Below, in pieces: positions 6,422-14,619 of a stretch of 40,420 bases of DNA (the first letter of the stretch is position 1; each line of letters starts with the position of its first letter). The position numbers and the translations under genes are program-made. A model generated the notes under the pieces. That model made no database searches. It was not told the origin of the DNA and worked only from the letters and a program-made list of their open reading frames with translations. The stretch is taken from assembly GCA_038317345.1 (NCBI GenBank), contig JBBQBH010000024.1, positions 1-40,420 of the forward strand, in the 5' to 3' direction. Origin of the DNA: Mayfieldus sp038317345 (GTDB taxonomy: Bacteria > Actinomycetota > Thermoleophilia > Solirubrobacterales > 70-9).

Positions 6422-7818
6422 CACCGCCAGAGGAGCGGTCCGCCGACGCGACCGCGGCGGCGGTCGACTACGGCAAGACCGCCGGTTTTCTCACCGTCGG
6501 GGTGGGGCTGACCGGTGTCATCACCTACCTCTACTTCGCGGTTGCCTCTCACATCCTCTCCAAGACCGACTACGGAGAGATAGCCGTGCTGTGGTCGGCG
6601 GTGTTCATCACCGTCTCGACGCTTTACCGGCCGATCGACCAGCTGCTCTCGCGCCACATCTCCGAGCGCCGGCAGCTTGGTCAGCCGATCCGCGAGCCGA
6701 TGCGGGTCGCGGCGACGATCCAGCTCGCACTCGGCGTCGCCTTCGCGGTTCTGGCCCTGGCCCTGCGGGGCCCACTCCAGAACGATCTGCTCTCCGGGAA
6801 CGAGACTCTGTACTGGGTCTACTTCTCAGCTGTGCTCGGCTACGCGGCGAGCTATTTCGCGCGCGGCTTTCTGGCCGGCAACCGGCAGTTCGGGCTGTTC
6901 TCGCTGCTGATCCTCTCCGAGTCGATCTTCCGCACCGCCTTCGCGGTGGTCGTCGCGATCGGGTTGTTCGGTGGGCAGTCGATCGTCGCGCTCGGGATCG
7001 TCGCCGCCCCCTGTCTCAGCCTGGTCGTCGTCCCGCTCGCCTTCGCCAGGCGCGCCCAAACCCAGCCGGATGCCCCTGCACCCGACCCCGAGTCCGGCGA
7101 TGGAGCGGCGCCCGAGTTCAGCCTCGCCCACGGCGCCGGCTTCGCGGCGTCGGTGCTGCTGATCATGTTCAGCGAGCAGACCTTCCTCAACGCCGGGCCG
7201 CTGCTGATCCGGGCCACCAACGGCGCCGCGGCGGCCGGCTTCATCTTCAACGTGCTGATGGTCGCCCGGGCGCCGCTGCAGCTGTTTCAGGCGATTTCGA
7301 CCACCATCCTCCCCCACCTCACCGGACTCCACCACTCCAGCGAGGTGGGAAGCGAGGACGCCTTTCGCAGCTCGATCCGCCTCGTTCTTCTGGCGATCGC
7401 CGCGTTCACCGCGGCGGTGGCCCTCGCCGTGCTCGCGTTCGGACCGCAGCTCATGCACCTCGCCTTCGGCAAGAAGTTCGACTACGACCGGATCGGGCTG
7501 CTTATCGTGACCGCTGGCATGGGGCTTTACCTATCGGCGGTGACGATCAACCAGGCCTGCCTGGCCCAAGGTCAAGTGCGGCGCGCGTCGTTGCGCTGGA
7601 TCGGCTGCGCCGTCTTCTTCGTCAGCTGGTGCCTGCTGCCGTTGATCGACAACGAGTTTCGCCGCGTCGAAATCGGATTCACCCTGACCGCAGGGGCGCT
7701 GCTGACGTTGCTCTACGTGATCTACCGCCGACCCGTGGAGCGGGCCGAGGACGTCCCCGACCCGGGCTCGACTGAGGAGCTGGAGGGCTGGGTGGCGGCC
7801 GCCGACGAGGCCGGCTGA
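6418..7818 (+). CDS. Wzx/MATE-like polysaccharide flippase (multi-span membrane protein)
   Basis: About 466 residues with some 12-14 hydrophobic spans, e.g. VGVGLTGVITYLYFAVAS, AVLWSAVFITVSTLY and GMGLYLSAVTINQACLA. The pattern is that of the oligosaccharidyl-lipid flippase / polysaccharide biosynthesis family, which moves lipid-linked sugars across the membrane. Start problem: in this frame there is no ATG, GTG or TTG between the end of the glycosyltransferase and GTG 6502, which would cut into the first membrane span. CTG 6418 overlaps the upstream TGA (CTGA) and has GAGGA at 6406-6410 with a 7-nt spacer, so it is taken as the start. This fits translational coupling with the GT2 gene. Confidence 0.8.
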   Translation: MTPPEERSADATAAAVDYGKTAGFLTVGVGLTGVITYLYFAVASHILSKTDYGEIAVLWSAVFITVSTLYRPIDQLLSRHISERRQLGQPIREPMRVAATIQLALGVAFAVLALALRGPLQNDLLSGNETLYWVYFSAVLGYAASYFARGFLAGNRQFGLFSLLILSESIFRTAFAVVVAIGLFGGQSIVALGIVAAPCLSLVVVPLAFARRAQTQPDAPAPDPESGDGAAPEFSLAHGAGFAASVLLIMFSEQTFLNAGPLLIRATNGAAAAGFIFNVLMVARAPLQLFQAISTTILPHLTGLHHSSEVGSEDAFRSSIRLVLLAIAAFTAAVALAVLAFGPQLMHLAFGKKFDYDRIGLLIVTAGMGLYLSAVTINQACLAQGQVRRASLRWIGCAVFFVSWCLLPLIDNEFRRVEIGFTLTAGALLTLLYVIYRRPVERAEDVPDPGSTEELEGWVAAADEAG

Positions 7819-7819
7819 A

Positions 7820-7833
7820 ACCCGGCGCCGGGT
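7820..7833. terminator. Candidate bidirectional terminator (14-bp palindrome)
   Basis: ACCCGGCGCCGGGT is a perfect palindrome 2 bp after the flippase stop and about 30 bp before the convergent rpe stop. As RNA it would fold as a 5-bp stem with a GCGC loop on either strand. No T tract follows, so it is only a candidate. Confidence 0.4.
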
Positions 7834-7863
7834 GTCAGTCTGCTCGCGGAGCGATGCCGCGGA

Positions 7864-8568
7864 TCAGACGGCGTCGGCGGCCGAAGCGATTGCTTTATAG
7901 GCAGCGGCGGGGTCGTCGGTCCCGAACACCGCCGAGCCGGCGACGAACAGCGAAGCACCGGCGGCGGCAATGGAGGGAGCAGTGTCGGTGTCGATGCCGC
8001 CGTCGGCCTCGATCGCGGCCTCGCCGGCCAGCGACTTCAGCCGCGCCACCTTGTCCGGCGACTCGGGGATGAACGGCTGTCCGCCCCACCCCGGATTGAC
8101 GGTCATGCAGAGCAGGATGTCGGCGTAGCCGCGCAGCTCGCGAACCGCCTCCACAGGTGTGCCGGGGTTGATCGCCAGCCCGGCGAGGCATCCGTCCTCT
8201 CGGATCGCGGTCAGGGTGCGATTGATGTGCGAGGTGGTTTCGGCATGGATGCTGATCGAATCCGCGCCCGCCCTAACGAACTCGGCGATCTGCTGCTCGG
8301 GCCGCTCGATCATCAGGTGGACGTCGATTGCACCCCCGGCATCGTGCACCTGGTCGGCGATCGACGCGGCGACCAGCGGGCCGAACGTGATCGGAGGAAC
8401 GAAGTGGCCGTCCATGATGTCGACGTGGATCAGCCGTGCGCCGGCGGCCATCACCTCGGCGACCTGGGAGCCGAGCTGCGAGAAGTCGGAGGCGAGGATC
8501 GAGGGCGCGACGCGCTTGGCGCGATAAAGCTCGCGCCGGGTCGCGGATTGCTCGGTCGCCGCTTCCAT
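7864..8568 (-). CDS. rpe: Ribulose-phosphate 3-epimerase
   Basis: 234 residues from ATG 8568. It is a TIM-barrel metalloenzyme interconverting ribulose 5-phosphate and xylulose 5-phosphate in the pentose phosphate pathway. Diagnostic stretches are VAPSILASDFSQLG, HVDIMDGHFVPPITFG, HLMIERPEQQI, MTVNPGWGGQPFIP and EADGGID. The frame stays open further upstream, but that part is another gene read out of frame. The chosen ATG shares one base with the stop of the zinc-ribbon gene (TGATG), indicating coupling. It is the last gene of the priA-def-fmt-zinc ribbon-rpe cluster. Confidence 0.95.
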   Translation of the reverse strand: MEAATEQSATRRELYRAKRVAPSILASDFSQLGSQVAEVMAAGARLIHVDIMDGHFVPPITFGPLVAASIADQVHDAGGAIDVHLMIERPEQQIAEFVRAGADSISIHAETTSHINRTLTAIREDGCLAGLAINPGTPVEAVRELRGYADILLCMTVNPGWGGQPFIPESPDKVARLKSLAGEAAIEADGGIDTDTAPSIAAAGASLFVAGSAVFGTDDPAAAYKAIASAADAV

Positions 8569-8846
8569 CAGACCGGCTTCAGCATTGAGCTTCCGCAGTG
8601 CTGGCACCGCATGTCCTCGGTGCTGCTCATGCGTGCGATCGTCTGGTGCTCGCCACAGTCGGGGCACTGCGAAACGAGCTCGTAGCGGCTCAGGCAATAG
8701 ACGCAGCGAAACCGACCCGGTAGCTGCGTGGGCCGCAGCCATGGCTCACCGCATCCCGGGCACGCGGCGCGCTTCAGTGGGGACTCGCCGGCCTGGTCGA
8801 CGGGCCCCGCGCCTCCCTTTGCCTGCTCTGACATCGCCCTAATCAT
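8568..8846 (-). CDS. Small double zinc-ribbon protein
   Basis: 92 residues (88 if the ATG at 8834 is used; neither start has a clear Shine-Dalgarno). Four CxxC pairs are visible: CPGCG, CVYC, CPDCG and CQHCG. They make two zinc ribbons back to back, with little else. No enzyme domain is present. In many bacteria the slot between fmt and rpe is taken by the rRNA methyltransferase rsmB, which is absent here. The gene overlaps the fmt end by a few bases and the rpe start by one. The function is unknown; a nucleic-acid-binding or protein-docking role is only a guess. Confidence 0.75.
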   Translation of the reverse strand: MIRAMSEQAKGGAGPVDQAGESPLKRAACPGCGEPWLRPTQLPGRFRCVYCLSRYELVSQCPDCGEHQTIARMSSTEDMRCQHCGSSMLKPV

Positions 8847-9765
8847 TCTGAACGATTACCCGGTCGGGGACCCGATGGCCGCGCAGGAATGCGTTCGCAG
8901 GCATCGGGCGGGCGCCCGGCGGCTGCACGACGTCGAGTCGCAGCACGCCCTCGGCGCAGCTGAGCCAAAGCGATCCGTCACGGGCCTCGAACTGCCCCGG
9001 CTCGCCATTGCCCTCCTCGGCCCTCGCGGCTCGAACGCCGAGCCGTTCCCCGTCAGGGGTCTCGACGTAAGCGCCGAAATGGGGCGTCAGGGCGCGCACC
9101 GTCCGAGCCAGCTCCGTCGCCGGGCGCAGCGGATCGAGACGCCGCTCGCCGGGCTCGATCTTCTCGGCATAGGTTGCCTCGTCGTCGTCCTGCTCGCTGA
9201 GCTCCAGCCTGCCCTCCGCCCGTAGGTCGAATGCGGTCACGATCAGCTCGCCGCCGATCTGCGCCAGGCGCGCCGCCAGCGCGCCGAAGTCCTCGTCGGG
9301 CTTAATCGGCACCCGCTCCTGCAGCGCGACCGGTCCGGAGTCGAGCCCCGCGGTGAGGCGCATGATGCTCACCCCGGTGTTCTCGTCGCCGGCCATGATC
9401 GCCCGCTCGATCGGGGCGGCGCCGCGCCAGCGTGGCAACAGCGAGGGGTGCACGTTGAGCATCTCCAGCTCCGACAGCAGCGGCTCACGGATCAGCTGCC
9501 CGAAGGCGCAGACCGCCGCCACCTCGGCGGAGCTGGAGCGAATCCGCTCCAGGGCATCGGAGGAGTTGACGTTCTCGGTCTGAAGCAGTGGCAGGTCGAG
9601 CTCACGCGCCGCTTCGGCTGCCGGCGGCGGCAGGGTGCGCCTTCCCCTGCCCTGCGGCCGATCGGGCGGCGCCAGAACGAGTTGCGGACGGTGGGTCGAG
9701 TCGGCGAGTCGGCGGAGGACGGTCGCTGCGAAGTCGGAGGTGCCGAGAAAGACCGTTCGGCTCAC
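8839..9765 (-). CDS. fmt: Methionyl-tRNA formyltransferase
   Basis: 308 residues. It formylates initiator Met-tRNA with 10-formyl-tetrahydrofolate. The N-terminal formyltransferase domain shows VFLGTSDFAATVL, CAFGQLI, NVHPSLLPRWRGAAP (catalytic His-containing loop), and IMRLTAGLDSGPV. The C-terminal OB-like tRNA-binding domain starts around residue 205. The GTG start at 9765 overlaps the def stop (GTGA), so def and fmt are translationally coupled, the usual pairing of N-formylation and deformylation. Confidence 0.96.
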   Translation of the reverse strand: MSRTVFLGTSDFAATVLRRLADSTHRPQLVLAPPDRPQGRGRRTLPPPAAEAARELDLPLLQTENVNSSDALERIRSSSAEVAAVCAFGQLIREPLLSELEMLNVHPSLLPRWRGAAPIERAIMAGDENTGVSIMRLTAGLDSGPVALQERVPIKPDEDFGALAARLAQIGGELIVTAFDLRAEGRLELSEQDDDEATYAEKIEPGERRLDPLRPATELARTVRALTPHFGAYVETPDGERLGVRAARAEEGNGEPGQFEARDGSLWLSCAEGVLRLDVVQPPGARPMPANAFLRGHRVPDRVIVQND

Positions 9766-10442
9766 GCCGCGGTCGCCGCCTCGCCCTGAAGCGCCTCTTC
9801 GGCGTCCGTGGTCGGCGGGCTGTACTCCTCACCCTCGCGCACGGCGCGCAGCGCTCCCTTGCGCTGCTCGGGGGACGTCCGGTCGAGCATCAGGACACCA
9901 TCGAGATGGTCGATCTCGTGTTGGAGGACGCGCGCCTCGAGGCCGGACGCCTCGATCAGCAGCGGCTCGCCTCCCTGGTCGAGACCGCTGATCCGCGCCT
10001 GCAGCGGGCGCTCGACGTCGACAGTGATGCGGGGGATGCTCAGACACCCCTCCTCTGCCACCACGACATCGTCGGAGAGCCACTCGATCTCGGGGTTGAT
10101 CACCGCGGTTGGCTCCGCCTCGCCAGCTGCAAAAACCAGGATGCGCCGCAGAATCCCGACCTGGGTCGCGGCCAGCCCAACCCCGATTGCATCGCGCATG
10201 ATCGCGGTCATTCGCTCGATCTCGCGACTGAGGGGCTCGTCGAAGGCGGACACCGGCGAGGCCTTGCTGTTTAGGACCGGATCGCCGAACTTGACCACCT
10301 GAGCGAGCGCCGCATCGCGACGCGCAAGGGTCTCAGGGTCCAGCGCCGGCGCGGTGGGTTGGGCGCCCTCGCGCTCGGCGGCTTCCTCGCCATCGGCGAG
10401 CTCCGGCCGCTCAGCCAGCTCGGTGTCCTGGGATTCAGCCAT
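9762..10442 (-). CDS. def: Peptide deformylase
   Basis: About 226 residues from ATG 10442; an upstream GTG at 10484 is in frame but would start inside a 7-bp repeat. It is an iron/zinc hydrolase removing the formyl group from nascent N-termini. All three motifs are intact: GVGLAATQVG (motif 1), EEGCLSIP (motif 2, metal Cys) and QHEIDHLDG (motif 3, HExxH). Both ends are longer than in typical deformylases: an acidic N-terminal tail of about 45 residues rich in Glu/Ala, and a C-terminal acidic tail ending EEALQGEAATAA. Confidence 0.95.
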   Translation of the reverse strand: MAESQDTELAERPELADGEEAAEREGAQPTAPALDPETLARRDAALAQVVKFGDPVLNSKASPVSAFDEPLSREIERMTAIMRDAIGVGLAATQVGILRRILVFAAGEAEPTAVINPEIEWLSDDVVVAEEGCLSIPRITVDVERPLQARISGLDQGGEPLLIEASGLEARVLQHEIDHLDGVLMLDRTSPEQRKGALRAVREGEEYSPPTTDAEEALQGEAATAA

Positions 10443-10482
10443 ACGAATCGAGTCTACGCACTGGCGGCGGCGAATCCTGCCC

Positions 10483-10510
10483 ACGAATGACGAATAACGA
10501 ATGACGAGTT
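10483..10510. repeat. 7-bp tandem repeat (ACGAATG-type, four units) between priA and def
   Basis: ACGAATG, ACGAATA, ACGAATG and ACGAGTT follow each other without gap, ending 1 bp before the priA stop codon. The period is 7, as in the GAGCAAC arrays at 3418 and 37031, but the unit is different. Confidence 0.75.
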
Positions 10511-10511
10511 T

Positions 10512-12707
10512 TTATTGCGGATCGACGTCGACGCTGAGCGCGACCCCGCGTAAGGCGCGCTCGGAGATCAGCCGCTCCAACCCATCGCGCGCAGCCGTCA
10601 CCGTGTTCTCGCGCTGGCTGGCCTTGAGCAGCAGACGGCGCCTATGGCGACCGCGGAGGCGGAAGAGGACGGCGGGGCCGAGGACGTCGGTGTCGGCGGG
10701 GGTCAGCTCGCGCAACAGCTCGCCGATGCGATCGGCGGCACGGTCGAGCGTCTCCTCCTGCTCGGCCGCCAGGTTGACCGCGATCAGATGCGAGAAGGGC
10801 GGATAGCGCAGGGCCCGGCGCCGCTCAAGCTCGCCGGCGAGAAAGCCGGGGGCGTCGTGGCGCGCGGCGAGCACGATGCTCGGCGCCTGCGGCGAAAGGG
10901 TCTGGACTATCACCCGACCGCCCTGCCGGCCGCGCCCGCTGCGCCCGGCGAGCTGGGTGACCGTCGCGAAGGTCCGCTCCTCGGCGCGGAAGTCGGGGAA
11001 GCGCAGGGTCGCGTCGGCGTCGAGGATGACGCTGAGGGTGACCTGTGGGAAGTCGTGGCCCTTGCCCACCATCTGGGTGCCGACGAGCACCCCACACGGC
11101 GCCTCCTCGAAGCGGCTGAGGATCTCGGCGTGGGCGCCGCGGCCAGTGGCGGCATCGGAATCAAGGCGAAAAGCCGGCAGCGGGGCGAGGCGCTTGGCGA
11201 TCAGCTCCTCGATTCGCTCGGTGCCCGCCCCGGCCCGCGCCAGGGTGACCGATCCGCATTCGGGGCAGGCGCGTGGCGGCGCCTCGGTATGTCCACAGTG
11301 ATGGCAGGAGAGGCGCTGGGTGGCGCGATGGGCGACCAGCGAGACGTCGCACTGCGGGCAGCCCCAGTGATGACCGCAGGATCGGCAACAGACATAGGGC
11401 GCAAAGCCCCGCCGGTTGACGAGCACGATCGCCTTGCCTGCGTCGCGGCGCACCCGCTCCAGCGCCTCCAGAGTCCGGTTTCCAAGCGGCCCGCCACGGG
11501 GGTCGGCGCCTCTCATGTCGACCACCTCCACCGGGGGCATTCCCAGACCGTCGACGCGGCGCGGGAGCTCGACCCGAGGAAGCGCCAGCCAGGTCTCGGG
11601 CCGCGGCGTCGCAGTGCCGGCGAGCAGCACCGCGCCGGCCTCGGCGGCGCGGTGCCGGGCCACATGGCGGGCGTCGTAGCAGGGGTCGCCCTCCTGCTTG
11701 TAGGAAGCGTCGTGCTCCTCGTCGACGACGATCAGCCCAAGATCGGCGACGGGGGCAAAGACCGCCGAGCGCGGACCGACGCAGACGTCGGCCTTTCCGG
11801 AGCGCAGCCGTCGCCACTCGTCGTAGCGCTCGCCGGCGCCCAATGCCGAGTGCAGTACGGCGACCCGATCGCCGAGCCGCGAGCGGAACCTGGCGACCGC
11901 CTGCGGCGTCAGCCCGATCTCCGGCACCAGCACGATCACCCCGCGTCCGCGGGCGAGCGCGTCCTCGGCCGCAGCGAGGTAGACCTCGGTCTTGCCAGAT
12001 CCGGTGACGCCATGCAGGAGCAGCTCACGGTCGGCTCCCTGCCGACCGCCTAGGGCCACCGCGACCCGCTGTACCGCCGAGCGCTGCTCGGCGGTCAGCT
12101 CGGCGGGCCTTGCCGCCGCGCCGACGGTGCGTTCCTGTGGGCGGCGACGCAGTGCGACGCTGTGGGTCGCGATCAGCCCCCGCTGCTCGAGCCGCCGCAG
12201 CGCGGCGCGGTCGGTGCCGCAGCGCGCCGCGATCTCCCCCGCCCCCAGCTCGCCGGCCCGCAAAGCCTCCAACACCGCGCGCTGGCGGACGCCGAGGCGC
12301 TGGCCGCCCTCGAGTGCGGCCAGCCCGGCTTCGGTGGCCCGGGCGCGCAGCTCGAGGCGGGTCCGCACCTGGCGGCCCGATGCGCCCGTCCCGGGCGGCA
12401 GAACCAGCGATAGCCCCCGGGAAGGCGTCGAGCAGTACTCGCGGGCAACCCAGAGCCCCAGACGCACCAGCTCCGGGGGCACGCCGGCCTCCAGCGCCTC
12501 GATTGGCTCGGCGAGGCGCTCTGGCGGCAGCTCGGAGCGATCGACGAGGTCAACCACCACTCCGAGCAGTCGACGGCGGCCGAATGGGACCCGGAGCACG
12601 GTCCCGACCCCGACCTCGCCCAGCTCGGCCGGCAAGCGGTAGTCGAAGGGGCCGCGCAAAGCGCGGGCGGTGGTCAGCGGCTCGACCTTCGCGATCGTCT
12701 TGGTCAT
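10512..12707 (-). CDS. priA: Primosomal protein N' (replication restart helicase PriA)
   Basis: 731 residues. PriA recognises stalled forks and reloads the replicative helicase. An N-terminal 3'-DNA-binding domain (VEPLTTARALRGPFDYRLP) is followed by a winged-helix region. The helicase core has Walker A GVTGSGKTEVY near 233-243 and DEEHD near 329-333. A zinc-binding insert around 425-475 has paired cysteines (CCRSCG, CPQC, CHHCG, CPECG), and the GRSGRG motif VI follows. Both ATPase motifs are intact, unlike the degenerate PriA of many other Actinobacteria. ATG 12707 is divergent from the PH-domain gene. It heads the priA-def-fmt-rpe cluster. Confidence 0.96.
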   Translation of the reverse strand: MTKTIAKVEPLTTARALRGPFDYRLPAELGEVGVGTVLRVPFGRRRLLGVVVDLVDRSELPPERLAEPIEALEAGVPPELVRLGLWVAREYCSTPSRGLSLVLPPGTGASGRQVRTRLELRARATEAGLAALEGGQRLGVRQRAVLEALRAGELGAGEIAARCGTDRAALRRLEQRGLIATHSVALRRRPQERTVGAAARPAELTAEQRSAVQRVAVALGGRQGADRELLLHGVTGSGKTEVYLAAAEDALARGRGVIVLVPEIGLTPQAVARFRSRLGDRVAVLHSALGAGERYDEWRRLRSGKADVCVGPRSAVFAPVADLGLIVVDEEHDASYKQEGDPCYDARHVARHRAAEAGAVLLAGTATPRPETWLALPRVELPRRVDGLGMPPVEVVDMRGADPRGGPLGNRTLEALERVRRDAGKAIVLVNRRGFAPYVCCRSCGHHWGCPQCDVSLVAHRATQRLSCHHCGHTEAPPRACPECGSVTLARAGAGTERIEELIAKRLAPLPAFRLDSDAATGRGAHAEILSRFEEAPCGVLVGTQMVGKGHDFPQVTLSVILDADATLRFPDFRAEERTFATVTQLAGRSGRGRQGGRVIVQTLSPQAPSIVLAARHDAPGFLAGELERRRALRYPPFSHLIAVNLAAEQEETLDRAADRIGELLRELTPADTDVLGPAVLFRLRGRHRRRLLLKASQRENTVTAARDGLERLISERALRGVALSVDVDPQ

Positions 12708-12743
12708 GCGTCCAACCTAGGGACGGCCACGGACGCCCAGCAT

Positions 12744-12766
12744 GCCTGGCCAATATGCTGCCAGGC
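12744..12766. repeat. Inverted repeat GCCTGGC-N9-GCCAGGC before the PH-domain gene
   Basis: The 7-bp arms are perfect (12744-12750 and 12760-12766). The 9-nt centre contains CAATATGCT, from which a -10-like TATGCT (12754-12759) can be read. The right arm ends exactly before GTG 12767. It could be an operator over a leaderless promoter. Confidence 0.4.
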
Positions 12767-13327
12767 GTGTCCCTGAACCTCGATGCGGGCGAGCGGGTGA
12801 TCTTCGAGGGCCACCCGTCTTGGCGCGCGATACTCGGCTTCTACCTGCGCGGAATCCTTCTCTCCGCGGCGCTCGGCGCAGTCGTGGCGATCGTCACCGA
12901 GATCGGCGGAGACGTAAACAAGAGCATGGTCTTCGTGATCGTGCTGGTCGCGATCGGCATCACGCTGCTGACCGGCTTCATCAAGCGCGTCACCACGACC
13001 TACACGATCACCGACCGCCGCCTCAACATCAAGCGCGGGATCATCTCGCGCGAGGTCCAGCAGACACGGCTGGAGCGGGTCCAGAACGTCAACTACAACC
13101 AGACCCTGTTCCAGCGCATGGTCCAGGTCGGCGACGTCGACTTCGACACCGCCGGATCCGGCGACTACGACTTCAGCTTCGACGGGGTCGCCGACCCCGA
13201 AGACGTGGTCGCGAAGGTCCACGACGCGCAGAGCATGCACCAGGCTGGCCCGCACGGCCTCGGTGAGCCGGGCGGCGCGACAGCTCCCACCGAAGCTCAG
13301 CCGACCCAGCAGCAGCCGCCGCAGTAG
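12755..13327 (+). CDS. Bacterial PH-domain (YdbS/DUF304-type) membrane protein
   Basis: About 190 residues. After a short N-terminal segment (AGERVIFEGHPSW) come two membrane helices (about 25-45 and 55-75, ILLSAALGAVVAIVTEI and VIVLVAIGITLLTGF). A bacterial pleckstrin-homology fold follows, beginning TTYTITDRRLNIKRG and containing RLERVQNVNYNQTLFQRM. The C-terminal 40 residues are Pro/Gln/Gly-rich and end QPTQQQPPQ. No enzymatic role is known for the family; members are membrane-associated and some are linked to envelope stress. ATG 12755 or GTG 12767 may start; neither has a clear SD. Confidence 0.75.
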   Translation: MLPGVSLNLDAGERVIFEGHPSWRAILGFYLRGILLSAALGAVVAIVTEIGGDVNKSMVFVIVLVAIGITLLTGFIKRVTTTYTITDRRLNIKRGIISREVQQTRLERVQNVNYNQTLFQRMVQVGDVDFDTAGSGDYDFSFDGVADPEDVVAKVHDAQSMHQAGPHGLGEPGGATAPTEAQPTQQQPPQ

Positions 13328-13354
13328 GGCTTGCCGCGGCGTTGCGCCGAAGTC

Positions 13355-14602
13355 CTAGGCCGTCGCCCCCGCCTCCAGCCCGGCCGCTTGGCGCAGGCTG
13401 TCGGCGCGGTCGGTGCGCTCCCAGGTGAAGTCGTGGTCCTCGCGGCCAAAATGGCCGTAGGCGGCGGTCTTCTGGAAGATCGGCCGGTGCAGGTCGAGCT
13501 CGCGGCGGAAGGCCGCTGGGCGCATGTCGAAGTTCTGCTCGATCAAGCGGCAGATCTCGGTGTCGGAGAGCTTGCCGGTGCCGAAGGTCTGGACCATCAG
13601 CGAGACCGGGTGCGCGACTCCGATTGCGTAGGCGACCTGCAGCTCGCAGCGGTCGGCGAGCCCGGCGGCGACCACGTTCTTGGCCACGTAGCGGGCCGCG
13701 TAGGCGCCGGAGCGATCGACCTTCGACGGATCCTTGCCCGAGAAGGCGCCGCCGCCGTGACGCGCCGCGCCGCCATAGGTGTCGACAATGATCTTGCGTC
13801 CCGTCAGACCAGCGTCGCCGACCGGTCCGCCGATCACGAACTTGCCGGTCGGGTTGACCATGAAGTTCTCGAGCAGTGCGTTCTCGGTGAAAAGCTCCTT
13901 GTAGTCGGCATGCAGCACCGGCTCGACGACGTGCTCCCAGAGGTCGTTGCGGATCATCTGCTCGCCGGCCTCCTCCTTGTGTTGGGTCGAGATCAGCACC
14001 TTCGCGATCTCGACCGGCCGGTCGTGCTCGTAGCGAACCGTGACCTGGGTCTTGCCATCGGGGCCCAGATAGCCGACCACACCGGCCTTGCGCACCTGCG
14101 CGAGCTGGCGGGCGAGCTGATGGGCGACCTGGATCGGCATCGGCATCAGCGCCTTGGTCTCGCGGGTCGCGTAGCCGAACATCATTCCCTGGTCGCCGGC
14201 ACCGGCCAGGTCGAGCTCATCCGTAGAGCCGCCCTCGCGCTGTTCGCGGCCGTGGTCGACACCCTGGGCGATGTCCGGCGACTGCTCGTCGATCGCCGTC
14301 AGCACCGCGCATGCTTTGTGGTCGAACCCATAGCGAGGGTCGTCGTAGCCGATCTGGCGGATCGTCTCGCGTGCGATCTTCGGGATGTCGACGTAGGTCT
14401 CGGTCGTGATCTCACCCGAGACGACCACAAGGCCGGTGTTGACCAGCGTCTCGCAGGCCACGCGGCCGGTGGGGTCGTCGGTCATTACGGCGTCGAGCAC
14501 CCCGTCCGAGATCTGGTCGCAGATCTTGTCGGGATGTCCCTCGGTCACAGACTCCGAGGTGAACAGGTACTCGCCGTCGGCGAGGTCTTGGAACTGGGTC
14601 AT
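13355..14602 (-). CDS. metK: S-adenosylmethionine synthetase
   Basis: 415 residues. It makes AdoMet from Met and ATP. Signatures are SESVTEGHPDKICDQISD at the N-terminus, the hexapeptide region GAGDQGMMFGYA, and the P-loop-like GGGAFSGKDPSKVDRSGAY. C-terminal conservation runs to FGREDHDFTWE. ATG 14602 has AGGAG with good spacing. The 5' gap to DUF3352 is only 17 bp and holds no SAM riboswitch, so metK is probably transcribed with the genes upstream or from a promoter inside DUF3352. It is convergent with the PH-domain gene. Confidence 0.97.
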   Translation of the reverse strand: MTQFQDLADGEYLFTSESVTEGHPDKICDQISDGVLDAVMTDDPTGRVACETLVNTGLVVVSGEITTETYVDIPKIARETIRQIGYDDPRYGFDHKACAVLTAIDEQSPDIAQGVDHGREQREGGSTDELDLAGAGDQGMMFGYATRETKALMPMPIQVAHQLARQLAQVRKAGVVGYLGPDGKTQVTVRYEHDRPVEIAKVLISTQHKEEAGEQMIRNDLWEHVVEPVLHADYKELFTENALLENFMVNPTGKFVIGGPVGDAGLTGRKIIVDTYGGAARHGGGAFSGKDPSKVDRSGAYAARYVAKNVVAAGLADRCELQVAYAIGVAHPVSLMVQTFGTGKLSDTEICRLIEQNFDMRPAAFRRELDLHRPIFQKTAAYGHFGREDHDFTWERTDRADSLRQAAGLEAGATA

Positions 14603-14619
14603 TTTGGGTTCTCCTGCGG

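Noticed and set aside
14603..14619. SAM riboswitch before metK
   Set aside because: Only 17 bp separate metK from the preceding gene, too short for any SAM aptamer.
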